Shown here: positions 21,735-31,762 of the stretch, in pieces
Numbering within the stretch: position 1 is the first letter of the stretch
Layout: every line of letters begins with the position of its first letter
Source: Plantago elongata
Taxonomy: Eukaryota; Streptophyta; Magnoliopsida; Lamiales; Plantaginaceae
Assembly: GCA_036897095.1 (NCBI GenBank)
Contig: JAYMSP010000896.1
Span: 1 to 39,326, forward strand
DNA: 39,326 nt
Direction: 5' to 3'
The notes under the pieces: model-generated
Seen by the model: only the letters and a program-made list of their open reading frames with translations
The model's database searches: none
Told to the model about the DNA's origin: nothing
Position numbers and translations under genes: made by a program

Positions 21735-22475
21735 CAATCACGACTAACGAGGTAACTGAATCCACTTTTCATGAAAAAGCTCTCAATTCTATTTTTGCTC
21801 ATGTTAATCATCACATGTTTAAATTAGTTGAAACATGTACTACTGCTAAGAGTGCATGGGATATACTCCAAAACCATTGTGAAGGTGATGAAATCGTTAA
21901 GGAGTCTAAATATCATATGTTAGCAAGCAAATTTGAGAATCTTAGAATGGGTGAGGATGAAAACATCACTGAGTACTTTGAGAAACTAATGAATATATCC
22001 AATGAGAGTCAAATACTAGGTGAACCTTACTCTAATAAACAATTAGTTTATAAGGTTGTTCGTAGTATTCTAGGAGATATGAGATGAAGAGGACTGCTAT
22101 TCAAACTCCTTATAACTTGGCTACTATGAATTTTCAAGCATTAATGAATATTTTATTAAATTATGAGATGTCTATGGAAAACCCACCCCCTGGTCTTAAA
22201 ACGAATAAGGATAAAAGTGAATCCGGTATAGTTATTCAAACTACCTCTGTTGATAATGAACCTGATACTGAGGAAGCCATTGATATTTAAACATTGTTCT
22301 TAAACGTTTTTAAAATAGTAGCCTAAAAGACAAGTTCAAAGGCAGTTCGAGCAACAATCCCTCCAAATCTTTAGTCAAATAGACCTATAAACAACCAACG
22401 GTTGAAGAAGCTGAGAAACTCAAGAAGAAGAAGTGTTTTGCATGTGAAGGGTATGGTCACTGTGCTAGTGAATGT
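21735..22475 (+). pseudogene. SIRE-like gag, first part, N-terminally truncated
   Basis: The frame enters directly from the LTR edge into the middle of a UBN2-type gag: TFHEKALNSIFAHVNHHMFK, AKSAWDILQNHCEG, SKYHMLASKFENLRMGEDE. A stop/frameshift at 22085 moves the frame to TAIQTPYNLATMNF. A CCHC knuckle follows in a third frame at 22434-22475 (CFAC, GH, ASEC). The usual first part of gag (the N-terminal WKARM-type region) and the leader with the primer-binding site are absent, so this copy could not prime or package normally by itself. Confidence 0.8.
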
Positions 22476-23250
22476 GCTAGCACCCTTCGAAAGAGAGGAA
22501 TGCCTGTTGGGTTTGTGTGTCTAGTGATTCAGGTACTGAGGAGGAAACTTCCACTGAAGAAGACGAACATGAGACATCTACATTACACTCTTTTGTGCAC
22601 ATAGAAGAAGCTTATGAAGATTGGTGTACTGACGACATTGAGGACACTCAGGAATAATTCTTTGTACATAGATTTTTCTGACTCTGAGTATGCTGACAAC
22701 ACCTACAGTGATGTCCAAGACTCAGATAACCCTGATGTACGTTACTTGTTAGGTACCACTGATCGTGATACAGGTGACTCTCCAGACATAGATGAAGCAC
22801 ATGAAAAGGAAATTATGGATGAACTAAAATTCATCTATGTAGACGTGCTAATTCAATAGAAGAAAGTCCTGAAAAGAGAAGCGTATTTCAAAGAAGAAAA
22901 CCAGTATCTTCGAGACACCATCAGCCGACTTGAAGTTACTTTTACCCAAAAAGAGAGTGAACTTGAAAAGGTACAATCCAGGTTAGACAAAGCTGAACTT
23001 ACTTTTGCTAAGCTTAATGCTGGATCCTCTAAACTTGATGAAATCTTATTTATAGCTAATGATGGTACCACTGGTCTTGGATATTCTAAACCTGCTGATA
23101 AGACTGCCTCTATGTTTCCTCTTGGCCCGATATTTGTGAAAGCTAAGAATTCTGATTCTGATGATGAGAAACTTAAAAAGAATTTTTTTGTGTGTGATCA
23201 ATGTCATAAAACAGGTCATATTAAATCATATTGTCTGAAATTAGCTAAAA
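22476..23250 (+). pseudogene. SIRE-like gag, C-terminal coiled-coil and second zinc knuckle
   Basis: The acidic segment (SDSEYADNTYSDVQDSD) is followed by an in-frame TAG at 22857-22859. A heptad-like stretch comes next (YFKEENQYLRDTISRLEVTF, ESELEKVQSRLDKAELTFAKL), then a LDEILFIANDGTTGLGYSK motif region typical of SIRE gag, and a second CCHC knuckle (CDQCHKTGHIKSYC) at 23193-23234. The frame is then open into the protease, with no separate pol start. Confidence 0.78.
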
Positions 23251-23469
23251 AGAAAGGAAACACTAAGCATGTACCGAATACTGATAATAAGAGTGCCGAC
23301 TCTATATCTCCTGAATGCACTAGTATCTCTTCTAGTGTCAATGGTACTTCACTAACCACACATGTAAAAGGTTCGATAGTAGGTGTGTTGAAAACAACCT
23401 CTGCCAGCAAAAGAAGTCAAGACAGTGTTCTGACTATACCTGCCATACCAAAGCAGAGTGAAGTCAGTA

Positions 23470-24110
23470 TACCTGTCTCCAGAACTTCTAAAAGGAAGGA
23501 CACACATCAGGCTTGGATGATCAAGAACAAAGTCATGAATAATGTTGTATTCACTGTTGTTAAAGCTAACTCTACAGGTGCTTGGTACTTTGATAGTGGA
23601 TGTTCCCGTCACATGACTGACACAAAATCAAATTTGAAGAATTTTGTTAAACTATCTACAGGTACTATTACCTATGGTGGTGGAACAAAAGGAAGAATTA
23701 TTGGTAAAGGTGCTTTAGACATTAGTAGACTACCTCCACTTAAGGGTGTTCTGTTGGTAGAAGGACTAATGGCTAATCTAATTAGTATTAGTCAACTTTG
23801 TGATGATGATCTTATGGTCTTATTTAGCAAGAAAACTTATGAAGTTTTCGATTCTGGAAATCGGTATGTCATGATAGGTACACGTTCAAAGGATAATTGC
23901 TATCTTGTGGATCACCAAGAACAGTGCAATCAAGTTAAACTTGATGACTCTGTACTATGGCACAAAATACTTGGTCATGTTAATTACAGGAACCTAGAGA
24001 AACTTGTCAAGACACAAGCCGTCAGAGGAATTCCAAAGCTAGCTAATCCATGAAAGATTCTATGTGAAGATTGTCTCAAGGGGAAGCAGACCAAAGCTCC
24101 TCACAACCCA
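23470..24110 (+). pseudogene. SIRE-like protease and GAG-pre-integrase
   Basis: The protease motif is WYFDSGCSRHMT, with DSG at 23592-23600 where copia-1 has DTG; the serine form is common in this lineage. It continues TYGGGTKGRIIGKG and VEGLMANLISISQLCD. The GAG-pre-integrase segment LWHKILGHVNYRNLEKL follows at about 23957. A TGA at 24051-24053 interrupts it. The paired CEDCLKGKQTKAP motif follows in the same frame. Confidence 0.85.
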
Positions 24111-24909
24111 GTTCTAACTGATGGTCAACATGGTTGCACAAGTAAGTGCTTCTAACTCCTCCACATGGATCTCATGGGTCCAGTTGAGGTCGATAGTTTT
24201 GGTTTCAAAAGGTACGCATATGTGATTGTTGATGATTTTTCTCGTTACACTTAGATTAATTTCTTAAAATAAAAATATGAAACCTTTGGTGTATTCAAGA
24301 CATTGCATGCTAGATTTCTTAATTAACTCTTATGGCTCATCTGTTCTTCGCATTAGATCTGATAATGGTAAAGAATTTGAAAATCAATCGTTTTCTGATT
24401 ATTGTGATGAACATGGTATTTTTCATGAATACTCAACCCCTAAAACTCCCCAACATAATGGGATAGCTGAGAGGAAAAATAGGACACTCCAAGAGATGGC
24501 TAGAGTTATACTAAATTCTATGCATGTACCAAAACGTCTTTGGGCTGAAGCTTTAAACACTACATATTACTTAATAAACAGGGCATATCTCAGAGGTGGA
24601 ACAACAAAAACTCCTTATGAAATCCTAAATGATAAAAAAAAACCTAACCTTGCTCATCTTCGTGTGTTTGGGTGTACTTGCTACATACTAAATGATAAAG
24701 ATAAGCTAGGGAAGTTTGATTCAAAAAGCGACAAAGGAATTTTTGTAGGCTACTCCACTAACAGTCATGCATATAAGATCTTCAACCCTATACACAGAAC
24801 TATGATGGAGTCAGTCAATATTGTGTTTGATGATTTTCCTAGTGCTGCAGAAAAACAGGTGGACAATGACGGTGTATCTGATACAACCTTAGAGGAACAG
24901 CCTGCATAG
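24111..24909 (+). pseudogene. SIRE-like integrase
   Basis: HMDLMGPVEVDSFGFKRYAY carries the first catalytic D. Stops occur at about 24151-24153 (just before LLHMDLMGP), at 24252-24254 (TAG where the family has tryptophan) and shortly after. Then the frame shifts near 24310-24330. The second D is in RIRSDNGKEFE and the catalytic E is in GIAERKNRTLQEMAR. The LRVFGCTCYIL, SDKGIFVGYS and VNIVFDDF segments complete the domain. A TAG ends the frame at 24907-24909. Confidence 0.88.
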
Positions 24910-25199
24910 ATGATATTTCCCGATTAGACTCAATCATAGGAACATGATTCCACACCTCCACCTACAGATATTCCTGTCCAGGAAGCTCCTAGAGATGATC
25001 CAAAAAATACAGATCATGGATTAGACACAGGAGAAATACACTCAACTCACCCCCACCCCAGGTGTAGTCGATACACCGCCTGTATCACCAAGAGATGAAT
25101 CTGAACTGGAAGAACATCTTACTGGAGACAATGCTCAGCGTGATCCTCCGTCCAGAATCCGCAATGTCAACCCATCCACTCAAATCATAGGAGAGCTGT

Positions 25200-26196
25200 C
25201 TATTGGAGTCAAAACTCGGAATAAACCACGAGTAGACTACAAAATGATGGTAAATTCACACATATGTACAGATACTATGTGTGCCCAGCTTCGTACCTCT
25301 TGCTTTGTCTCTAGTGTAGAACCTAAGAATGTGACTCAAGCGCTAAAAGAAGTTCACTGGATCAATGTCATGCAAGAAGAACTATTACAATTCACCAAAA
25401 ATAAAGTTTGGAATCTTGTTCCCCGTTCCCCTAGAATCAATGTTATGGGTACTAAGTGGATCTTTAAGAACAAAAGTGATGAAAATGGTGTCATTGTTCG
25501 TAACAAAGCACGTCTAGTTGCTCAAGGATTTATACAGGTAGAAGGAGTTGACTTTGATGAGACCTTTGCACCTGTAGCTAGACTTGAATCTATAGACTTC
25601 CACTTGCATTGCATGTCATTTACATATTACTCTCTATCAAATGGATGTTAAAGCTGCATTTTTAAATGGTTTCATTGATAAAGAGGTCTTTGTAGAACAA
25701 CCCAAAGGATTTGTGGACCCCTTTTACCCACAGTATGTGTAAAAACTTGACAAAGCTCTATATGGTCTATAACAAACTCCTAGGGCATGGTATGATAGAC
25801 TTTCTGAGTTTCTGTTACAGTTAGGTTTCTTTCATTGTGAAGGGGATAGGACACTGTTTATTCTCAAAGGACAAAAGGATGTGTGTGTTGCCCAAATTTA
25901 TGTTGATGACATAGTGTTTGATTCAACTAACGAATCTCTTCTGGACAAGTTTTGTTGCTAACATGACAGGTACCTTTGAGATGAGCATGATAGAGAACTC
26001 TCATTCTTCTTAGGTTTGCAAGTAAAGCAAAGAGATAATGGTATGTTCCTGTCACAAGAAAAATATGCTCAGAATCTAGTAGAAAGGTTTGGATTGAAAT
26101 CAGCAAAACCCAGTAAAACACCTATGTCCTCTAGCATCAAAATTTCCAAAGATGATGAAGGGGAGTGTGTTGACGTCACCCTCTACAGGTCGATGA
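25200..26196 (+). pseudogene. SIRE-like reverse transcriptase
   Basis: The domain begins [19 protein letters not shown] and continues [43 protein letters not shown] frameshift near 25600-25640 precedes [25 protein letters not shown]. Two TAA codons lie in the next stretch (after PQYV and after ALYGL). The catalytic YVDDI is at 25899-25913. A further shift near 25960 precedes LGLQVKQRDNGMFLSQEKYA. The RT cannot be made in one piece. Confidence 0.86.
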
Positions 26197-26913
26197 TTGG
26201 AAGCCTACTATATCTGTCTGTCACCTGCCCTGATATCATGTATGTCGTGTGTGTGTGCCAGATACCAAGTCAACCCTCGAACATCTCCCCTGGTTGCAGT
26301 CAAAAGAATACTCAGGTATGTGTCTGGAACTCCTAATTTGGGCATATGGTATACTCGGGACACCAATTCAAACATGGTAGGATTTAGTGACTCTAATTGG
26401 GCAGGAGACCTAGATGATCGAAAATCCACCAGTGGGGGATGTTTTTACTTAGATAATAACTTTGTGTCATGGTACAGTAAGAAACAGAGCTGTGTATCTC
26501 TATCCACTGTTGAATCCGAGTATATAGTTGCTAGTGGTTGTGTCACCCAATTCGTGTGGTTAAAATAAATGTTGCATGATTATGGTCTACAAAGCAATAC
26601 TTTAATTGTGTTTTATGATAATTTGAGTGCTATAAACATATCCAAAAACCCATTTCAACACTCTTGAACCAAGCATATTGACATCCGTCATCACTTCCTT
26701 CGGGATTTGGTTGACTCAGAGCTGATTGATATCCAACATATTGAAACCACACATCAGTTAGCTGACATATTCACCAAACCCTTAGATGCCAAGAGGTTTT
26801 ACAGTATGAGTAAATCTCTCGAGATGTGCACTCTAAAAGACAATCGACCCTTGGGTGTGTCCGCAGCACCACTGGAACACACCTGTACTGCATGTGGTGT
26901 ATACCCTGTATGA
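26197..26913 (+). pseudogene. SIRE-like RNase H
   Basis: After a frame change near 26250 it reads RYQVNPRTSPL, VKRILRYVSGTPNLGIWY, GFSDSNWAGDLDDRKSTSGGC and SLSTVESEYIVASGC. A TAA at 26566-26568 (family Q) and a TGA at 26665-26667 (family R) interrupt it. The end THQLADIFTKPLDAKRF is the conserved C-terminus of copia pol. Confidence 0.86.
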
Positions 26914-28250
26914 TTCTTGTATGCCTATCTGTTCTTGTTTAATCATGAGTTGCTTGTGTCTCTCTTGACCAGTACGGTGTCTGCCCACAGTTACTTGCTG
27001 ATTACTCGCATATGATCTCTCTGTGATTCTACTTATCTCCTTTTAGCAAAATTCAAAAAATTTCTTATCGTGTGTGCAGTACACCCTAGAGAGGCTGTGG
27101 GTCCAATGAACCTTGATTGCTTTTGAGTCTAACAAAACGTTCCTTGTCTTTTTTTTGTTCCTTTTTGGTTGTTCGGGATCACTAAACACAATCATCAGTT
27201 ATGCTGGGGGTGCTTAGGAATCCGGTTGCCAGCATTCGGTGCGATTGGTGTACTTGAGGTGGCTTCTATAAAGGTGAGCCGGCAAATGTGTATGCATTAG
27301 GATACTGGGGTGTATGGGGTTCATGCTGCCTACATTCAGTCCTATGTGCACACCCGGTTCACTGAGCTAATGATTAGTGATATTGTTGGGGTGGTAGGGG
27401 CTCCAGTTGCTTCCATTCAATGGGTGTCCTTTTCAACATACAAACATGTTTTGTTTACACCAACAACCATTGCATTACTTTCTTGTTGACAAGGTTAGGA
27501 CAATAAAAAGTGCTTGATTGATATTTTGTGTTTTCATGACACATGCCTCCTTAGCACAACTACATACATTTTCTATATCTTCTGTCCCTCTATGCATGTT
27601 CTATTTTTCTGTGGAAATTTGATAAGTCAATGTTTGATTTTTTGAGAGCTGATTAGGAGTGAGTGTCGCCACTACACCCGGTATATGGTTGAGTTACACT
27701 TACTTATGGTTGACTAGTTGGTTTGCATATGCATGGGTTATGTGCGGGATGGTGAGTGTTAGAATATATAGCCTTGGGATTGCTACAATGGGTAAGTTCT
27801 ATGTTTGTGTGCCTTTTCAAAGTCTTGTTGTACCATGACATAGGATTATCAATTAAGTTTTTACATCTTTTCCATTGTGTATATTCCCTACTCTCTGTTT
27901 TCTTTGCTCTTGTTTACAATAATATATATTGTTTGCAAATTTCTTTTGGAAAATAATTTGTTCTTTTACAATTTTTTTCCACAACAAAGGTTTTCAAAAA
28001 GTATTTGTTTTGGTGTTCCGATTATACTAATGACTATTGTTAGGATGTTTCGGTTACACCCCAAGTAATCAATGGCACACTTCCCACTCCTCTACTTTCC
28101 CACTAACCCAGCTACAACTTCATACGTGTCTCTCCTACACCTCCTTCTAATACCCGTCGCTTCACCTTCCGATTTCCCCATTAACTCCTCTCCTCACTCA
28201 ATTTCCCCAGTACACATAATTTTCGCTCCAACAAAAATCGATCTCATACA
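26914..28250 (+). other. Non-coding spacer between pol and the downstream ORF of the SIRE-like element
   Basis: No protein similarity is seen. It contains three imperfect 46-48-base repeats (27203-27250, 27304-27350, 27384-27429), listed separately. Such elements often carry a long untranslated region here, so its presence supports the lineage call. Confidence 0.6.
27203..27429 (+). repeat. Three imperfect spaced repeats in the SIRE-like spacer
   Basis: Each unit starts with a G-rich block (gctgggggtg, actggggtgt, gttggggtgg), followed by a ggnttc/gctcc step and a (g/c)(t/c)tgccnncattc(g/a)gt core. Starts are at 27203, 27304 and 27384, so spacing is irregular (101 and 80). Confidence 0.55.
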
Positions 28251-30120
28251 ATGACTCCTTGTCGACCAGTGAAGAGAAAACTTAATACCTCACCTATCCC
28301 CACTAAAAAACTTCCTCGCTCGGCTGAAACCCTAGTGCCCAACCCCACACCCATCAACAATGTAGCACCGGTCGATCCGACAGGTGCATTGCCACTTTCG
28401 ATAGTGGTCTTCCAGTCGACGGACACCTTGGTTCAAGATATTGGGCACTCACACACGAACGACTACACCGGCCCGAGTTCCTCACAAGACAATAATTCTT
28501 ATGTCTGAAACCGACAATGAGACTAACATGGTGAAAATTGGAGCTTCTCTTCAATCATCGGCCACCACCACTACCGTGGATTCCCCGACGCCACCAGAAA
28601 CCTCCCCATCCCCAATTGCAGCAGCTCCGACTCCAGAGAGGAGTTCCTCTCTGCCAACTGAGACAGCTGCATCATCCCATGAGCATGTGAGTCCACCTGC
28701 TTAAAATGTGGACGGTGAGTCTGAACTCCCGCTAACTGATCAAGAGGGTGTTGAGGACACACCCCCACTTACAGAAGTTGCACCTGAAGTTCCTACAGAA
28801 GATCCAACTGCTACTGAGGTTGTCAATCTTGATGAGGTGGATTCTGATGAAACCCTTTTTCGTTTCATCCGCACTAGGTCCCGGCGTAAGACCCGGGCAG
28901 AGACAAGTGCAGAGGCTATACCAACTTCTACTACATCTCCTTCTACTCGCTCCACCAGAGCCAGAGACAAGGGTAAAGCCTCTACACCACCTTCCCAACC
29001 ACCTGCAAGTAACCTTCCACTTTTTGTGACTCGTGCTTATGATGACAAATTATATACCAAGGATATGCGTGAGTCTTTCTATCAGTTTGAGGATAAAAGT
29101 GTGTTGCCTAAGAAGGTTTTGTGGGTTCCGAAATTCAAAATACATAGGGTTTATCAATTTTTAGAAGTTAGAAACCTGCTTACTATTGTGGTGTCCCTGA
29201 GTCCTATGTCCCTGATGTTATCCGAGAGTTTTACTGTAATATGGGGGAGAAGTTTGATGATGTTGAGTCTGCTATGTATGGGAAGGTGTATCTATGCAAG
29301 AAGATATACAATGTGACATCGGCCATAATCAATCAAATATGTGGTTGGCCTGCTGAGAGTGTACCCGATACACCACTCAACAAGGATGATGTGCTCAAAG
29401 AATTGACTGGGGGAAAGATGACCCAGTGGCTGCCAAGGGCTAAACCTCCATTGTTAAGGATCACATCTCTCAGTGTAATCCTGTATCATTTGGCGGCTAC
29501 AAACTGGCTTCCCACTTTAAATGTGGCCACTGCTACTTGGGAAATTGCTACCTTGGTCTACATGCTGAAGCTGGGTATACCATTTGATCTGGGGCGCGCA
29601 TATTCGGGCATATGGCAAGTGTTATGGGAAAGGGTAACTCGACCATACCCCATATCCTTCCTTGATATATAGAATCTTGATCTCTCAAGGCTTTGTGCCG
29701 AAGCAAAAGGATGAGTTGGTTGACATTGGAGAATACATGATTCACCCTGCATTCATTGGTGAACCTCATACACCTGATTTGTCATGGTTTGATGCGGCCA
29801 ACAACACTGTTGATGAGAATGGTTCAGTGATTATACCAAGGGAGATACTCCATGCTCAACTTGCTAGTATTGATCAACAGATTGAGGGTCTCCGGTTGAT
29901 GAGGGCTACTGTGGAGTCTTTGCGTTCATCACATCAAGGGGGAGTGAATCAAAAAGTGCAGGGAGAAGAACATGAAGGAGAGCAGAATGAAGGACAAGCA
30001 GATCAAGAGGAGGAACATGTTGCTTGGGGTGAACTGAGTACACCCTACTTGTTTTATGTTTTGTTTTATTTTGAACTATTTGACAGGGAGTTTTGTTCCT
30101 GGTGGTATTTTGGTCTGTAA
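28251..30120 (+). pseudogene. Downstream 'env-like' ORF of the SIRE-like element, broken
   Basis: The ATG at 28251 opens a proline/serine/threonine-rich region. The frame changes near 28500, and a TAA at 28702-28704 interrupts it. The region then continues acidic and basic (DEVDSDETLFRFIRTRSRR) and enters a conserved-looking part: RAYDDKLYTKDMRESFYQFE, and after a shift near 29165 IREFYCNMGEKFDDVES, VTSAIINQICGWP, LPRAKPPLLRITSL. Another shift near 29660 leads to LIYRILISQGFVPKQKDELVD and a Q/E-rich C-terminus. The middle resembles the 'putative plant transposon protein' domain found in this ORF of SIRE relatives. No signal peptide or clear membrane segment is visible, so an envelope role is not supported here. 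Confidence 0.65.
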
Positions 30121-30244
30121 TAACTGTAGGATTCTAACTTTTATGTTTCGTGTCGAACTATGCTATGATCTACTTTATTAAGGAGGAGCATTTTGTATCT
30201 TGCACTTGTTTTGACAGGTTTGTGATGTGAAGAAAGGCAAAAAC

Positions 30245-30256
30245 TAAGGGGGAGAA
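30245..30256 (+). promoter_or_regulatory. Polypurine tract of the SIRE-like element
   Basis: taagggggagaa lies directly before the 3' LTR start tgtaagtg at 30257, the standard position and composition for plus-strand priming. Confidence 0.75.
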
Positions 30257-31062
30257 TGTAAGTGTGAGTTTTTCTGTGAGTGTACAAAATTTACTGTCCA
30301 GTGTACATAGTACACCAATGTTGGTGTATCGACTAAACTGATATATAACTCACACTCCAAGTCCTAATCGAACTCGACTTCGATTAGTGCTAATATAGCT
30401 TTTACCTTTATTCAACTAACATAACAAGTTCCATAGTAATGTATGTCTAATGTGTACAGGAAATCGAGACATGAGAGATCTTAGAAGTCAAAGGAGATTA
30501 CAAGTCGAATTATGCAAGGACAAGGACAATGTATATCGACTGGATAAGAAGAGATCGAATAAGAAGTCGAAGATTGAAAGGAATCATAACACAAGTCAAT
30601 ATAGAATTCTGCCCCTATGAAGTCGGCTTTGAGAGTCTATATATAATGGGCACTATATTGAAGACAAAACTACGTATTTCAAGCAAGCCATTCCTACCGC
30701 ATAGTTGTTGCACGTATTTTGTCATCAACCTTTTCCAAGTTTTATTTAGTGATTAGTCCAGAGATAAAGAGTTAGATTAGTACGGTTCATTCCTTACATC
30801 TACTTGGTTGTTTTTCATCTAGTTGTATACCTAGAATAAAGCTAGAGTAGTAACCCTTTATTCATTATATGTTCATTCATATAGTGGATACTTTCCCCTT
30901 GAGGCTCGGTGGGTTATCTCCTTTGTCTTTCTGTTTTATATAAGTTTATGTCGAAGCCTTAGGGTGTATTGAATATACTCTTCCTAGTTTAGAGTGTAGG
31001 CAACACACATAGTTGAGTTGTGGTAGTTGTCAAAGTATTAAATCCCGGTCCACATACTATTT
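30257..31062 (+). repeat. 3' LTR of the SIRE-like element
   Basis: It starts tgtaagtgtgag and follows the 5' LTR to ccacatactattt. Compared with the 5' copy it lacks about 45 bases after ggttatc (near 30917) and carries scattered substitutions. The ctaatcgaa / ttcgattag hairpin is conserved at 30364-30387. Confidence 0.88.
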
Positions 31063-31074
31063 GAAATGCTATAC

Positions 31075-31121
31075 TTCAGTTCAGTTTAGTAAATTTCAGT
31101 TGAAGAGAATAGAGCATAAAT
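31075..31121. repeat. Right arm of the gttcagttcag inverted repeat
   Basis: cttcagttcagttta, then tttcagttgaagagaatagag, is inverted relative to 20793-20853. The outer part of this arm (31106-31121) was duplicated when the small retroposon at 31122-31208 inserted. Confidence 0.5.
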
Positions 31122-31208
31122 AACAACGAAACACATCTCAGTTGGTAAGACGCTTCACTTCCAACCAATAGGTCGGGGTTCGAGTTAACTTTATTGTTTT
31201 AAAAAAAA
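31122..31208 (+). mobile_element. Minimal tRNA-like retroposon (SINE-like), 87 bp, with 16-bp target duplication
   Basis: agaatagagcataaat occurs exactly at 31106-31121 and again at 31209-31224. Between the copies lie a box A-like tctcagttggtaaga (31136-31150), a box B ggttcgagtta (31177-31187) at tRNA-like spacing, and a 3' A-run that merges with the second copy. This is the structure of a LINE-mobilised tRNA-derived SINE or tRNA retropseudogene. It lacks the long tRNA-unrelated body of typical plant SINEs. The D-arm region is tRNA-like, but no complete acceptor stem or CCA is present, so it is not a functional tRNA gene. The family name is unknown. Confidence 0.72.
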
Positions 31209-31370
31209 AGAATAGAGCATAAATGTCCATTTTCTTTTAAACACGAAGTTTAATGTGAGGTGTAAAATGTTGAGGGAAATGCACATGAATTGTAAATGGG
31301 TTTAAAATGCTACAAAAATAGAAAGAATACATTTGTAGTGGGACATATATAAATGGAATATTTAACATTT

Positions 31371-31391
31371 GTTCTGGAACGGAGGAGGAAG
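31371..31391. repeat. Stowaway-type MITE terminus (relic)
   Basis: gttctggaacggaggaggaag followed by TA resembles an inverted CTTCCTCCGTTCC terminus. The partner end was not identified. Confidence 0.4.
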
Positions 31392-31582
31392 TACTAAAAT
31401 TCAATTCAATTTAACTAAGATTGTTGTAGTTGAAGAGAACATAGTCATACACTAAAAAACAATTTTATGAAGAAACTAAAAAGGACGGACAAACATTATT
31501 GTTACTATAACACAAAATATTAGAGATTTCACCTATAAATTAAGATGATATAAAATCTACACTCTTAAAACATTAATAATAT

Positions 31583-31762
31583 TATAAAAGTTTGTGATAG
31601 TCTAAGTTTTTGTGAGAGTCATGAGAGTCTTGCAATATTATATACTAATTATGCGGCGTTGCATGTAAATTGTGAATGTTTGTGTACGTATTTGTAAATT
31701 GTGTGTTATTGTATATTAATTGTACGACTGAATCTTTTTATTTAGGAATCTTAGAACTTTCC
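31583..31762 (+). repeat. Dispersed repeat copy B
   Basis: It is collinear with 10165-10340: tttgtgatagtctaagtttttgtgagagt, gtaaattgtgaatg, taaattgtgtgttattgtatattaattgtacgactgaat (given in blocks; divergence is visible but the order is intact). Confidence 0.6.

Larger units (their letters stand above)
20880..31062 (+). mobile_element. SIRE/Maximus-like Ty1/copia retrotransposon, about 10.2 kb, decayed
   Basis: Two related long terminal repeats (20880-21734 and 30257-31062) flank gag, protease, integrase, RT and RNase H in copia order, followed by an extra ORF downstream of pol. That layout, the WYFDSGCSRHMT protease and the large size point to the SIRE/Maximus lineage. A polypurine tract, taagggggagaa, ends directly before the 3' LTR. 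A primer-binding site and the N-terminal part of gag are missing. No convincing target duplication was found (aatac on the left, an imperfect atac a few bases past the right LTR). Frameshifts and stops occur throughout. Confidence 0.9.

Noticed and set aside
28732..28998. Minus-strand frames opposite the downstream ORF of the SIRE-like element
   Set aside because: They are antisense shadows of compositionally biased sequence, with no domain.
31130..31200. Possible functional tRNA gene
   Set aside because: Box A and B are good, but no acceptor stem pairs and the 3' side runs into T-rich then A-rich sequence. The 16-bp duplication shows it is a retroposon.
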